A stretch of 64,000 nt of DNA, from positions 5,492,501 through 5,556,500 of the forward strand of contig NZ_CP128540.1 in assembly GCF_021283545.2 (NCBI RefSeq), given 5' to 3'. Every line of letters starts with the position of its first letter. Positions within the stretch are counted from its first letter, which is position 1. The notes under the pieces are model-generated. The model saw only the letters and a program-made list of their open reading frames with translations. It had not been told where the DNA came from and searched no databases. Source of the stretch: Pseudomonas alloputida. Lineage in GTDB: Bacteria > Pseudomonadota > Gammaproteobacteria > Pseudomonadales > Pseudomonadaceae. A program made the translations under genes and the position numbers. Positions 9,484 to 17,887 of this stretch are shown here, in pieces.

Positions 9484-11046
9484 GTGAGCCAAGCTCTTAT
9501 TACTGCGTTGCAGAACCCTGCCCTGTACCCTCACCCCGTGGAGGGGTTTCAGCTCATCGAGACGCATATCTCCTGGGTCCTGCTCACTGGCGAATACGCC
9601 TACAAGATCAAGAAACCGATGAATTTCGGCTTCCTGGACTTCACCGGACTGGACCAGCGCCAGCATTTCTGTAATGAAGAATTGCGCCTGAACCAACGCC
9701 TGACCGAAGGCCTGTACCTGGAAGTGTTGCCGATCACCGGTAGCGTCGACGCACCGCAGATCGGTGGCGAAGGTGAAGCCATCGAGTATGTGCTGAAGAT
9801 GCGCCAGTTCCCCCAGGGCCAGATGCTCAACACCCTGCAGGCCAATGGCGAACTGAACGCCACGCACATCGACCAGATGGCCCGGCAGATTGCCGAGTTT
9901 CACCTGCAGGCCCCACGTGTGCCGATGGAGCACCCGCTGGGCACGCCAGAGAGCGTGATGGCCCCGGTGGAGCAGAACTTCGAGCAGATTCGCCCATTCC
10001 TCAGCGACAAAGCCGATCTGCAGCAACTCGACGCCCTGCAGGCCTGGGCCCGCAGCAGCTTCGAGCGCCTGCAAGGGCTGCTGGAAAAGCGCAAGGCCAA
10101 TGGCTTCATCCGTGAGTGCCACGGTGACATCCACCTGGGCAACGCCACCTTGATCGATGGCAAGGTGGTGATCTTCGATTGCATCGAGTTCAACGAGCCT
10201 TTCCGACTGACCGACGTCTACGCCGACACCGCCTTCCTGGCCATGGACCTGGAAGACCGCGGCCTGAAGTGCCTGGCCCGGCGCTTCATCAGCCAGTACC
10301 TGGAACTGACGGGGGATTACGAAGGCCTGGAACTGCTCAACTTCTACAAAGCCTACCGCGCGCTCGTACGGGCCAAGGTCGCATTGTTCAGCATGCCGGC
10401 CGACGCTGATGGCGTTCAGCGTGCCACCACCCTGCGCACCTACCGCAACTACGCCAACCTGGCCGAAAGCTACAGCGCCATCCCGTCGCGCCTGCTGGCC
10501 ATCACCCATGGCGTTTCGGCGGTGGGCAAAAGTCACGTGGCCATGCGCCTGGTCGAGGCCCTGGGTGCAGTGCGCGTGCGTTCGGACGTAGAGCGTAAGC
10601 GCCTGTTCGGCGAACAACCGCAGGCCGACGCCGGCCAGCTGAGTACCGGCATATACGACCAGGACGCCAGCGCAGCGACCTATCAGCGCCTGCACGAGGT
10701 AGCAGCGACCGTGCTGCGCGCCGGCTTCCCGGTGGTGCTGGACGCCACCTACCTCAAGCGTGAACAACGCCAGGCTGCAGCAGACGTTGCCAGCCAGACC
10801 GGCGTGCCGTTCCTCATCCTCGACTGTCACGCGCCAGAGGCGGTCATCGCCAGTTGGCTGGAGCAGCGCCAGGCCGAAAACAGCGACCCGTCGGATGCCA
10901 CGCTGGAGGTGATCAAGGCTCAGCAGGCCAGCCGTGAGGCGCTGGATGCGCAGGAGCTGGTGCACAGCACCCGCGTCGATACCCAGGCTGCCGGCAGCAT
11001 GGATCAGGTGATCGAGCAGATTCGCCAGCGGTTGCCTGGCCTGTAA
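9484..11046 (+). CDS. Phosphotransferase-like / AAA P-loop kinase fusion protein
   Basis: The product (520 residues) has two parts. The N-terminal half resembles aminoglycoside phosphotransferases: it carries the Brenner-type motif ECHGDIHLGN near residue 212 and FDCIEFN some 18 residues later. The C-terminal part (from about 335) is an AAA_33/zeta-toxin-like kinase with the P-loop GVSAVGKS near residue 345. Such fusions are common and usually annotated as hypothetical; the substrate is unknown and resistance should not be inferred. I chose the GTG at 9484 because GGAAGGA lies 6 bases upstream; in-frame starts further up (9436, 9445) lack one. It is divergent from mrcB and followed by a hairpin. 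Confidence 0.85.
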   Translation: MSQALITALQNPALYPHPVEGFQLIETHISWVLLTGEYAYKIKKPMNFGFLDFTGLDQRQHFCNEELRLNQRLTEGLYLEVLPITGSVDAPQIGGEGEAIEYVLKMRQFPQGQMLNTLQANGELNATHIDQMARQIAEFHLQAPRVPMEHPLGTPESVMAPVEQNFEQIRPFLSDKADLQQLDALQAWARSSFERLQGLLEKRKANGFIRECHGDIHLGNATLIDGKVVIFDCIEFNEPFRLTDVYADTAFLAMDLEDRGLKCLARRFISQYLELTGDYEGLELLNFYKAYRALVRAKVALFSMPADADGVQRATTLRTYRNYANLAESYSAIPSRLLAITHGVSAVGKSHVAMRLVEALGAVRVRSDVERKRLFGEQPQADAGQLSTGIYDQDASAATYQRLHEVAATVLRAGFPVVLDATYLKREQRQAAADVASQTGVPFLILDCHAPEAVIASWLEQRQAENSDPSDATLEVIKAQQASREALDAQELVHSTRVDTQAAGSMDQVIEQIRQRLPGL

Positions 11047-11058
11047 GTTCGTCACCTT

Positions 11059-11090
11059 CCTGTGCCTGCCCGCCAATGGGCAGGCACAGG
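11059..11090 (+). terminator. Strong hairpin after the phosphotransferase/AAA gene
   Basis: CCTGTGCCTGCCC and GGGCAGGCACAGG form a perfect 13-base stem with a 6-base loop, 12 bases after the stop. There is no T-run, so it may protect or stabilise the 3' end rather than act as a classical terminator. Confidence 0.55.
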
Positions 11091-11204
11091 CCGCTCACCC
11101 TCCGATGGCAAAAAGCCGCATATTTCCCAACGCCCGCTACACTCCTCTCAGACCTGCTCGCGATTTATCCCCCCATTCCCGTTCAGCCATCGCAAGGAGG
11201 CTCG

Positions 11205-11483
11205 ATGAACGATGAATTGCAGCATCTGAAGAACCTTGGCAAGACGTCTGCGCAGTGGCTGCATGCAGCCGGCATCCACAGTGCATCGGATTTGCGCCGC
11301 CTGGGCGCGGTGGGTGCGTACCAGGCCGTGAAGACACGAGGGTTCCGTGCATCGAAGGTGCTGTTGTATGCCATTGAAGGCGCCCTGCTGGACATGCACT
11401 GGAACGATTTACCGCTCGAACGCAAGGAAGCACTCAACCAACAATTGGACGCGAAAAACCCTACGCAAAAAAAACCCAAATAA
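11205..11483 (+). CDS. TfoX/Sxy C-terminal domain protein
   Basis: The product (92 residues) consists of a single helical TfoX C-terminal domain (LKNLGKTSAQWLHAAGIHS and the following GAYQAVK segment), a helix-hairpin-helix-like fold. It lacks the N-terminal domain of the competence regulator TfoX/Sxy, so it is not a full Sxy. Its function is unknown. An excellent ribosome-binding site (AAGGAGG, 6 bases upstream) fixes the ATG at 11205. It is a monocistronic gene between the kinase fusion gene and PrrF, and ends only 15 bases before the PrrF promoter. Confidence 0.85.
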   Translation: MNDELQHLKNLGKTSAQWLHAAGIHSASDLRRLGAVGAYQAVKTRGFRASKVLLYAIEGALLDMHWNDLPLERKEALNQQLDAKNPTQKKPK

Positions 11484-11497
11484 TCGGGGCAAAGGGA

Positions 11498-11525
11498 TTG
11501 ACGGCTAAATGAGAATTGTTATGAT
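11498..11525 (+). promoter_or_regulatory. Promoter of prrF
   Basis: TTGACG (11498-11503) and TATGAT (11520-11525) are separated by 16 bases. The predicted start is at about 11532, the first base of the conserved PrrF sequence. A Fur box covers the -10 region. Confidence 0.8.
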
Positions 11526-11529
11526 TATC
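11511..11529 (+). promoter_or_regulatory. Fur box over the prrF promoter
   Basis: GAGAATTGTTATGATTATC matches 14 of 19 positions of the Fur consensus GATAATGATAATCATTATC and overlaps the -10 element. Fur with iron is expected to block transcription here, as is established for PrrF in P. aeruginosa. Confidence 0.85.
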
Positions 11530-11531
11530 GC

Positions 11532-11645
11532 AACTGGTCGCGAGACTGGTTGGATAAGCTAAGAGCCCCTGGTTCGGACTCTCAGATTATCTCCTCATCA
11601 GGCTAATCACGGTTATTGACCCGGCAATTTGCCGGGTCTTTTTTT
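11532..11645 (+). ncRNA. prrF: PrrF iron-responsive small RNA
   Basis: About 114 nt from the AACTGGTCGCGAGACTGG 5' end to the T-run of its terminator. The sequence carries the PrrF hallmark CTCCTCATCAGGCTAATCAC (11592-11611), the region that pairs with target mRNAs, and a GACTCTCAG segment before it. PrrF RNAs are made when iron is scarce and, with Hfq, repress non-essential iron-using proteins. The promoter, Fur box and terminator are all recognisable. As in P. aeruginosa it sits beside a phuW-type gene, but only a single copy is present here, not the tandem pair. Recognition is from memory of the family; I have not run a covariance model. Confidence 0.92.
11618..11645 (+). terminator. Intrinsic terminator of PrrF
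   Basis: GACCCGGC-AATT-GCCGGGTC is followed by an uninterrupted T-run. It forms the 3' end of the sRNA. The convergent phuW-type gene ends 19 bases further on. Confidence 0.9.
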
Positions 11646-11663
11646 GCCTGTGCCTTTTCAGGA

Positions 11664-12548
11664 TCAGCGCCGCAGCTGCGCACAATAATCCTGCTCCGGC
11701 ATCGCCGCCGTGTACCACACATAATCAGCCTCGCCAGGCTCGGTTCGCTCGCCCACCTCAGCCAGCAGCAATACCTTGCTCTCCCCCGTCGCCCCCAGGT
11801 CAGCCAGATGCAAGGGTATGCCCAGGTCCTTGCGCACATGGTAAGCCCCGGCAAACAGCAGTGCCGGTTGCGGTGCCGCCTGCAAGCGCTCGGCCATGCG
11901 CCGGTCGCGCTGCTGCTGAACGGCCAGCATCGCCGGTAACTGGTTTTCCGGCAGCATCCCGCAATGCCCGGCGCGCACCTGTTCCAGCAAGGCAGCCTTT
12001 ACCGCGGGTGCATTGGACTTTTCGCCCGGCACCGGAGCCGGCTGTCGATAGGCCTGACGCATCTCGTCGGGCGAAAGGTTGGCGGCCAGCAACGTCACCC
12101 GATGCTGCAAGGCTTCGGTGACAATCGGCCCGTACAACTGCCAATCCCAGCCCTCCTGCCAGGCCAGTGCCTTGGGCAAGTCTTCCGGCAAAGGCTGCCC
12201 CACCAGCTTGTCCACCCGCGATTGCTGGCTGGGCTGCAGCATCTCCAGCAACAGGCTGCCCTGAGTGCGCTGGCCTTGAAGAGCGCGCAGCAGCCACAGT
12301 TGCAGCGCGTGATGGTCAGGGTTGTCATGCTTCTCGCCGACAAGCACTCGGGGCGCATCAGCCAGGCGCTGCACCAGCGTTTCAGGGCTTATGACCTGCT
12401 CATTGGACAGGTCGACAATCTTTCCCAGCTCGGCGTGCGTGCGACCTTCACTGCTCTGCCAGGCGGGCAACGGCGGCAGGCTGGCCTGACAGCCGCCTAT
12501 TGCCAGTACCAGGCACAGCGAGAAACCGGACAGCAGCGGGTGTCGCAT
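11664..12548 (-). CDS. ChaN/PhuW family heme-associated lipoprotein
   Basis: The product (294 residues) starts with a signal sequence ending in a lipobox (LAIGGC, lipidated Cys20). The body is a ChaN-type domain (DUF399) with the conserved GEKHDNPDHHALQ segment and the later LLFAGAYHVRKDLGIPL segment, each contributing conserved histidines. ChaN of Campylobacter binds heme, and the P. aeruginosa relative PhuW belongs to the phu heme locus beside prrF. Here it follows hmuTUV on the same strand, 102 bases after hmuV, and is convergent with PrrF. The heme role is inferred from family and context. Confidence 0.85.
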   Translation of the reverse strand: MRHPLLSGFSLCLVLAIGGCQASLPPLPAWQSSEGRTHAELGKIVDLSNEQVISPETLVQRLADAPRVLVGEKHDNPDHHALQLWLLRALQGQRTQGSLLLEMLQPSQQSRVDKLVGQPLPEDLPKALAWQEGWDWQLYGPIVTEALQHRVTLLAANLSPDEMRQAYRQPAPVPGEKSNAPAVKAALLEQVRAGHCGMLPENQLPAMLAVQQQRDRRMAERLQAAPQPALLFAGAYHVRKDLGIPLHLADLGATGESKVLLLAEVGERTEPGEADYVWYTAAMPEQDYCAQLRR

Positions 12549-12650
12549 CGGCAGTTACTCCATGTCATCCACACTTTAAATGGCCTGCACCGGGGGCGGG
12601 CCGGTCGCAAGACAAGGTCGCTTCCACAAAGGCCGTGCACGGTTCGAGAA

Positions 12651-13418
12651 TCAACGGGTGATGATCAGCGGATGCCCGCGCTCGGGGTGCGCCTGCACCA
12701 GTACGTCGATACCGTACACCGCCTTCAGGGCCGCTGGGGTCAGTGCCGCTTCGGGCGTGGCAAACGCATGGCAGCGCCCCTGCTCCAGCAACAGGATACG
12801 GTCACAGTAACGCGCCGCCAGGTTCAGGTCATGCAGGATCACCAACACTGCAGCACCGCAGTCGGCGAAACGGCGTACGGCTTCCAGGGTGGTGTGCTGA
12901 TGCAGCGGGTCGAGCATCGAAGTCGGTTCGTCGAGCAGCAACGTGCTGCCCTCCTCGCCCGGCCATAGCTGCGCCAGCACGCGGGCCAGGTGCACCCGTT
13001 GCCGCTCGCCACCGGAAAGCGCCAGGTAACTGCGCGCCACCAGGTGCCAGGCATCTGCCGCCCGCAACGCTGCTTCGACAATTTCCGCATCGCGCCGCTG
13101 ACCGGTGCCATGAGGCATGCGCCCCATGCCCACCACTTCCTCCACCCGAAACGAGAAACCCAAACTGGACACCTGTGGCAACACTGCCAGGCGCCTTGCC
13201 CGTTCCTGCCCGGCCCAATCGGCCAGGGGGCGGCCCTGCAGCGTTACCCGCCCGCGGTCGGGCGCCAGTTCACCGCACAGCACACTCAGCAGGCTGCTCT
13301 TGCCGGCACCGTTTGGGCCAAGCACACCCACGACCTGCCCCGGAGGCAACTGCAGGTGAATGTCGTGCAGCACCTCATTGCTGCCCCTGCACAGATACAG
13401 GCCCTCAACTTGCAACAT
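12651..13418 (-). CDS. hmuV: Heme ABC transporter ATP-binding protein
   Basis: The product (255 residues) is the ATPase of the heme importer. Visible motifs are Walker [10 protein letters not shown] (34-42), the signature LSGGE (134-138), Walker B LLLDEP (160-165) and the switch histidine in [15 protein letters not shown]. The sequence belongs to the HmuV/PhuV branch of iron-chelate ATPases. Its ATG overlaps the hmuU stop codon (TGATG). It completes the T-U-V order of binding protein, permease and ATPase. Regulation by Fur through the box upstream of hmuT is likely. Confidence 0.95.
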   Translation of the reverse strand: MLQVEGLYLCRGSNEVLHDIHLQLPPGQVVGVLGPNGAGKSSLLSVLCGELAPDRGRVTLQGRPLADWAGQERARRLAVLPQVSSLGFSFRVEEVVGMGRMPHGTGQRRDAEIVEAALRAADAWHLVARSYLALSGGERQRVHLARVLAQLWPGEEGSTLLLDEPTSMLDPLHQHTTLEAVRRFADCGAAVLVILHDLNLAARYCDRILLLEQGRCHAFATPEAALTPAALKAVYGIDVLVQAHPERGHPLIITR

Positions 13419-14455
13419 CAGCCGCGCCCTCGCATCAGCAGGAACAGGAAGAACGGCGCACCGATGAAGGCCGTGACAATACCAATCGGCAGCTCGGCAG
13501 GCGCCAGCAGCAGCCGCGCCGCCAGGTCGGCGAACAACATCAGCACACCGCCGGCCAGCAGCGAGGCTGGCAGCACCACACGGTGATCGGGCCCGGCCAG
13601 CAGGCGAACCAAGTGCGGCACTACCAGGCCAATGAAGCCGATCAACCCGGCTGCTGCCACTGCCGCCCCCACCCCCAGCGCCGTGCAGAACACCAATTCA
13701 CGCTTGAGCCGCTCCACGTCAACGCCCAGGTGGCGCGCCTCCGACTCACCCAGCAACAGGGCATTCAGCGCCTTGGCCCGGCGCGGCAGCCACACCGCTA
13801 CGCCTGTCGCCACCAGCAATAATGGCCACAGCCGCTCATAGCTGGCGCCATTGAGGCTGCCAAGGTTCCAGAACGTCAGCGTGCGCAAGGTGGCGTCATC
13901 AGCCAGGTAAGAGAACAGCCCCACGGCCGCGCCCCCCAGCGCGGTCATGGCCACGCCAGCCAATAGCATCGTGGCGACGTTGGTCTGGCCATCGCGGCGC
14001 CCCAGGCGGTAGACCAGCGCAGTTACCCCAAGCCCGCCGACAAACGCGCAGAACGACAGCAGATAAGGCGCGAAAGCATCCGGCATGCCGCCAAACCAGG
14101 CGCCGCCGACAATGGCAACCGCTGCCCCCACTGCGGCGCCGGCGGCAACCCCTACCAGCCCGGGGTCGGCCAGCGGGTTGCGGAACAGCCCCTGCATGGC
14201 CACCCCGGACAGCGCCAGCACCGCGCCCACCGCCAACCCCAACAGGGTGCGCGGCAGGCGGATCTGACCAAGGATCATCTCGGCCTGCTGCAGGCCATCT
14301 TCGGAAACGGGCAGCCCCAACAGGCGCAGGCCAGCGCGCAGGGTATCGAACATTGGCAGGCTGACTGGCCCCAGCGCCAGTGACAGCCAGATCGCCAACA
14401 GGCACAGCAGGCTCAGGCTAATGAACAACGTACGTGGCGAGACCCGCCGTTTCAT
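13418..14455 (-). CDS. hmuU: Heme ABC transporter permease (FecCD family)
   Basis: The product (345 residues) is a multi-spanning inner-membrane permease with about ten hydrophobic segments and FecCD/BtuC family sequence ([38 protein letters not shown]). It forms the heme channel with HmuV. The start codon overlaps the hmuT stop (ATGA) and the stop overlaps the hmuV start, so all three genes are translationally linked. Its length is normal for the family. Confidence 0.95.
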   Translation of the reverse strand: MKRRVSPRTLFISLSLLCLLAIWLSLALGPVSLPMFDTLRAGLRLLGLPVSEDGLQQAEMILGQIRLPRTLLGLAVGAVLALSGVAMQGLFRNPLADPGLVGVAAGAAVGAAVAIVGGAWFGGMPDAFAPYLLSFCAFVGGLGVTALVYRLGRRDGQTNVATMLLAGVAMTALGGAAVGLFSYLADDATLRTLTFWNLGSLNGASYERLWPLLLVATGVAVWLPRRAKALNALLLGESEARHLGVDVERLKRELVFCTALGVGAAVAAAGLIGFIGLVVPHLVRLLAGPDHRVVLPASLLAGGVLMLFADLAARLLLAPAELPIGIVTAFIGAPFFLFLLMRGRG

Positions 14456-15336
14456 TGCGTGAAGCTGGCCTGAGCAGCCGGGTAGAAGGTGGCTGCCAGC
14501 GACTGCAAGGTCGCCGGTAGCCGAGGCCCGAGCCCGCCGACCAGCAGCGTCGGGTCCAGTGAGACCAGGCGTTTCTCACGCACGGCCCGCGAGGCAGCCA
14601 GCGCGGGGTTTTCTTTCAACAGCGCCTGCAAGGCCTGTTCATCGGCCAGCGCCCGGTCGGAAAACACGATCACATCCGGGTCAAGCGCCGCCAAGGCTTC
14701 GTTGGAGAAGTTCTTGTAGCCTGGGTGCGCGGCCAGGTTACGCCCACCCGCCTGGCTCAGCAGCCAGTCACCGGCAGTGCCTTGCCCGGCGATCAGCGGC
14801 TTGGCCCCGGCATGGCCGACCAGCAGCAACACCCCGGGAGCCTGCTGCCCGGCCTGGGCCAGCTTGACGTTGGCCTGCAACGCATCGAGCCGCTGGCGGT
14901 AGTCCGCAGCAAGCGCGGACGCTTGCTGCTCTGCACCGAGCAACTGCCCCAGGTGCCTGAGGTTTTCATCCACTGCCGGCAGCTCGGCCTTGCTGGAGAA
15001 CAACTCGACCCGCACGCCGGCCTTGCGGATTTGCGCCAGTACCGGTGGCGGCCCCATTTCCTCGGTGCCCACCAGCACATCCGGGCGCAGGCTGAGGATG
15101 CCTTCGGCCGACAGTTGCCGCTGATAACCCACACTGGGCAAGGCTTTCAACGAGGCCGGGTGCTGACTGGTAGTGTCCACACCGACCAGGTGCGCTTCAC
15201 CTCCCAATGCGGTTATCCACTCGCTCAAGGCGCCACCCGCGCTGACCCAGCGTTGCGGCAGCTCGGCTGCCAAGGCTTGGGTAGAGAGCACAAGGCTTGC
15301 ACACAGAGCGAGAAAAGCAGCTGGACGGCGCATCAT
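14452..15336 (-). CDS. hmuT: Heme ABC transporter periplasmic binding protein
   Basis: The product (294 residues) has a cleavable signal peptide (about residues 1-23, ending ALAA) and a class III periplasmic-binding fold typical of TroA/HmuT proteins (RWVSAGGALSEWITALGGE at the N-lobe, HAGAKPLIAGQG in the C-lobe). It collects heme in the periplasm for HmuUV. It is the first gene of hmuTUV and is preceded by AAGGA. A candidate Fur box lies about 90 bases upstream. No outer-membrane heme receptor (PhuR/HasR type) and no PhuS/HmuS heme-trafficking protein is encoded next to it. Confidence 0.93.
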   Translation of the reverse strand: MMRRPAAFLALCASLVLSTQALAAELPQRWVSAGGALSEWITALGGEAHLVGVDTTSQHPASLKALPSVGYQRQLSAEGILSLRPDVLVGTEEMGPPPVLAQIRKAGVRVELFSSKAELPAVDENLRHLGQLLGAEQQASALAADYRQRLDALQANVKLAQAGQQAPGVLLLVGHAGAKPLIAGQGTAGDWLLSQAGGRNLAAHPGYKNFSNEALAALDPDVIVFSDRALADEQALQALLKENPALAASRAVREKRLVSLDPTLLVGGLGPRLPATLQSLAATFYPAAQASFTQ

Positions 15337-15427
15337 CGGGTTCCTTCTGAAGGCGGGCTACACGCCTTGTGGCGAGCGGCGGAACTGCGCACCATAGGCA
15401 GCCGGGCGCAGAGAATGCGATCAATTT

Positions 15428-15446
15428 GATAATTATTCGCATTGGA
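15428..15446 (-). promoter_or_regulatory. Candidate Fur box upstream of hmuTUV
   Basis: GATAATTATTCGCATTGGA (written on the plus strand) matches 12 of 19 Fur-consensus positions, with a perfect first half GATAAT and a conserved CATT in the second. It lies between hmuT and the divergent Rieske gene, so it could control either or both. Confidence 0.6.
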
Positions 15447-15484
15447 GCGTCAAGCCATCACGTGTTTCACGGGTCATCCTTGCC

Positions 15485-15829
15485 ATGCACTTCCTTTGTA
15501 CATCCCTCGGCCTGGCCGAGGGCCAAAGCCGCGCCTTCAGCGTAGACGGCCTCGAACTGTTCGGCGTGCGTCGCCAAGGCCAGGTGTACCTGTACCGCAA
15601 CCGCTGCCCGCACCGGGACATCCCGCTGAACTGGGCAGAGGACGCGTTTCTGGATGACAGCGCCAGCCTCATCCACTGCGCCCATCACGGTGCGCTGTTC
15701 CTGATAGAAAGCGGCGAATGCGTGGCAGGCCCCTGTGAGGGTGAGCAGTTGCAGCCCCTGGGCTGCCACGAAGACAGCCAGGGCATCTGGTTCAAGGGGT
15801 CAGCAGCACCGGCAAGCGGCGATCGATGA
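15485..15829 (+). CDS. Rieske [2Fe-2S] domain protein
   Basis: The product (114 residues) is essentially one Rieske domain. The cluster-binding motifs are complete: [10 protein letters not shown] (near residue 41) and CAHHGALF (near 66), giving the two Cys and two His ligands. No oxygenase catalytic domain or membrane anchor is present, so it resembles a small Rieske ferredoxin or a NirD-like protein, and the partner is unknown. No good ribosome-binding site precedes the ATG, so the start is the least certain point. The 3' end overlaps the convergent sfsA by 38 bases. It faces hmuT across a candidate Fur box, which suggests iron control. Confidence 0.85.
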   Translation: MHFLCTSLGLAEGQSRAFSVDGLELFGVRRQGQVYLYRNRCPHRDIPLNWAEDAFLDDSASLIHCAHHGALFLIESGECVAGPCEGEQLQPLGCHEDSQGIWFKGSAAPASGDR

Positions 15830-16505
15830 CGATACCCTCGGCGTCCAGCCGAGTGCCATAGGCCAGCACCTCCACCCCGTCCGCTACGGCAGCGCGCAGC
15901 GCCTGGGCGTAGGCCGTATCGATTTCTTCAGCCGGGCGCACAGCGTCGATACCGGTCAGGTTCACGCAATACAGCTGCACGGCCCGCACGCCCTGCCGGG
16001 CCAGCTTTGCCAGCTCACGCAGGTGTTTCGCACCGCGTTGAGTCACCGCATCAGGGAAGGCCGCAACTGCAGTGTCGGGGTAGCCCAGCGTCACACTCTT
16101 GACCTCGACATAGGCCGGGGCACCCTCGAATTCCAGGCGAAAGTCGATACGGCTGCCTTCCTCGCCATAGGCCACTTCGCGCTTGAGTGCAGTGAAACCG
16201 GCCAGTTCAGTGATTGTACCGGCGCGCAGGGCCTCTTCGACCAACGCATTGGCCCGCCCGGTATTCACGCAGGCCAACCGCCCCTGGGGGGTTTCGCTGA
16301 TTTCCCAGGTCCCTGGCAGCTTGCGCTTGGGGTCGTTGGAGCGGCTGAACCACACCTGCCCACCTTCACGCATGCAGTTGAGCATGGAGCCGGTATTCGG
16401 GCAGTGGATAGTCATCTGCTCGCCGCTGGCCAGTTCGATATCGGCCAGAAAGCGCTTGTAGCGACGCAACAGGCGGCCCTGCTCGAGTGAAGGAGAGAAA
16501 CGCAT
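15792..16505 (-). CDS. sfsA: SfsA family DNA/RNA nuclease-like protein
   Basis: The product (237 residues) has the SfsA family sequence throughout: an N-terminal OB-like part ([20 protein letters not shown]) and a C-terminal restriction-endonuclease-like part with FRLEF and [10 protein letters not shown], where the acidic residue and the EVK unit resemble a PD-(D/E)XK nuclease core. The E. coli gene was named for its effect on sugar fermentation; the true role is unsettled. The start overlaps the stop of the upstream aminotransferase gene (TGATG). As in enterobacteria it lies just upstream of dksA, but here in divergent orientation with one gene between. Confidence 0.93.
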   Translation of the reverse strand: MRFSPSLEQGRLLRRYKRFLADIELASGEQMTIHCPNTGSMLNCMREGGQVWFSRSNDPKRKLPGTWEISETPQGRLACVNTGRANALVEEALRAGTITELAGFTALKREVAYGEEGSRIDFRLEFEGAPAYVEVKSVTLGYPDTAVAAFPDAVTQRGAKHLRELAKLARQGVRAVQLYCVNLTGIDAVRPAEEIDTAYAQALRAAVADGVEVLAYGTRLDAEGIVIDRRLPVLLTP

Positions 16506-17677
16506 CAGCCTTGCCAGCTCTGCAGGCCACGGGCAATACGCTGCACCGCTTCTTCCAGGCGCGGCAGGCTCTGGGTGTAAGCGAAGCGCACATGGTGCCC
16601 GGCCAGGTGGCGACCGAAGTCCAGGCCCGGCGTGAACGCCACGTGCTGGGTTTCCAGGAAGTGCCGGCAGAATGCAAACGCGTCCCCCCCAAAAGCGCTG
16701 ATATCGGCATACAGGTAGAACGCACCTTGCGGCTCGACGGCAATGCGGAAGCCCAGTTCACGAAGGGCGGGCAGCAGGTAGTCGCGACGGCGGGCGAATT
16801 CGGCGCGGCGCTCCTCGAAAATGGCCAGCGCCTCGGGCTGGAAACAGGCCAGCGCGGCATGCTGGGCCATGCTCGGCGCACTGATGTACAGGTTCTGCGC
16901 CAGTTTCTCCAGGTCCGCGACCGCACCGGGCGGGGCCACCAGCCAGCCAAGGCGCCAACCGGTCATGCCGAAATACTTGGAAAAACTATTCAGGACGAAT
17001 GCCGAGTCGTCGACTTCCAGCACGCTCGGCGCGTCCATGCCATAGGTGAGGCCGTGGTAGATCTCGTCCACCACCAGATGGCCATGCCGCTCGTGGGTGG
17101 TTCTGGCCAGGCAGGCCAACGCCTCGCGCCCCAGCACGGTACCGGTCGGGTTGGCCGGCGAAGCGACCAGGGCACCGACGGTGTCCTTGTCCCAGTAGCG
17201 CTCAACCAGGTCGGCAGTCAGCTGATAGTTCACATCCGGGCCCACCGGTACCAATTGGGCCCCGCCCTCGACCAGGCGCAGGAAGTGGCGATTGCACGGG
17301 TAACCCGGATCGGCCAGCAGCCAGTGCTTGCCCGGGTCCACCAGCAGGCTGCTGGCCAGCAGCAGCGCGCCGGAGCCACCGGGGGTAATAAGGATGCGTT
17401 CCGGGTCGATGTTCAGGCCATAGCGCTGCCCATAAAAACCGGCAATTGCCTCACGCAGTGCCGGCAGACCGCGTGCGGCGGTGTAGCGAGTGTGCCCTGC
17501 GGCCAGCGCGGCCTGGCCGGCCGCGACGATGGGTGCGGCCGTGGTGAAGTCCGGCTCGCCGATTTCCAGGTGGATCACGTCGTGCCCGGCCGCCTGCAGC
17601 TCGTTGGCCCGGGCCAGCAGCGCCATGACGTGGAAAGGTTCGATGGCGCGGCTGCGCGCACTGTAGGGTTGGGCCAT
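16505..17677 (-). CDS. PLP-dependent class I/II aminotransferase
   Basis: The product (390 residues) is a fold-type I aminotransferase. The Schiff-base lysine lies in [16 protein letters not shown] (near residue 232), with the arginine that binds the substrate carboxylate near the C-terminus (HHVRFAYT). EIGEPDF near residue 40 is typical of the aspartate/alanine aminotransferase group. The substrate cannot be told from sequence. GAGAAGG precedes the ATG at 17677. It is coupled to sfsA and divergent from dksA, with about 210 bases of shared upstream sequence. Confidence 0.9.
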   Translation of the reverse strand: MAQPYSARSRAIEPFHVMALLARANELQAAGHDVIHLEIGEPDFTTAAPIVAAGQAALAAGHTRYTAARGLPALREAIAGFYGQRYGLNIDPERILITPGGSGALLLASSLLVDPGKHWLLADPGYPCNRHFLRLVEGGAQLVPVGPDVNYQLTADLVERYWDKDTVGALVASPANPTGTVLGREALACLARTTHERHGHLVVDEIYHGLTYGMDAPSVLEVDDSAFVLNSFSKYFGMTGWRLGWLVAPPGAVADLEKLAQNLYISAPSMAQHAALACFQPEALAIFEERRAEFARRRDYLLPALRELGFRIAVEPQGAFYLYADISAFGGDAFAFCRHFLETQHVAFTPGLDFGRHLAGHHVRFAYTQSLPRLEEAVQRIARGLQSWQG

Positions 17678-17887
17678 GACCTTCTCTCAAATGGGTCTAA
17701 ACTGGAGATTCTACCTCTGCACACCACCGAACGTACCGCTCAGGCCGGTGTCAATTAGCAGGATCGGGCGGGGTAGCGCACCCCCGATCTATCTGGTAAG
17801 TTCGGCGGCTCGCAGTCGCAGGGCCGGCGGTCGCCGGAGATGGAGCATCCTGCGCATTGGATCAGATGAGTGAGAGGCGGTCTATTC

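Noticed and set aside
6126..9674. An 1182-codon open frame on the plus strand opposite mrcB and the lipoprotein gene
   Set aside because: It is antisense to proteins with clear catalytic motifs; the translation is His/Arg/Gln-rich with no recognisable domain, a known artefact of high-GC codon usage.
9484..10450. Aminoglycoside resistance gene
   Set aside because: The kinase-like domain is only fold-related to resistance enzymes and is fused to a P-loop kinase at a core-genome location; nothing indicates drug modification.
11205..11483. Competence regulator Sxy/TfoX
   Set aside because: Only the C-terminal domain is present; the N-terminal domain that defines the regulator is missing, so no competence role is claimed.
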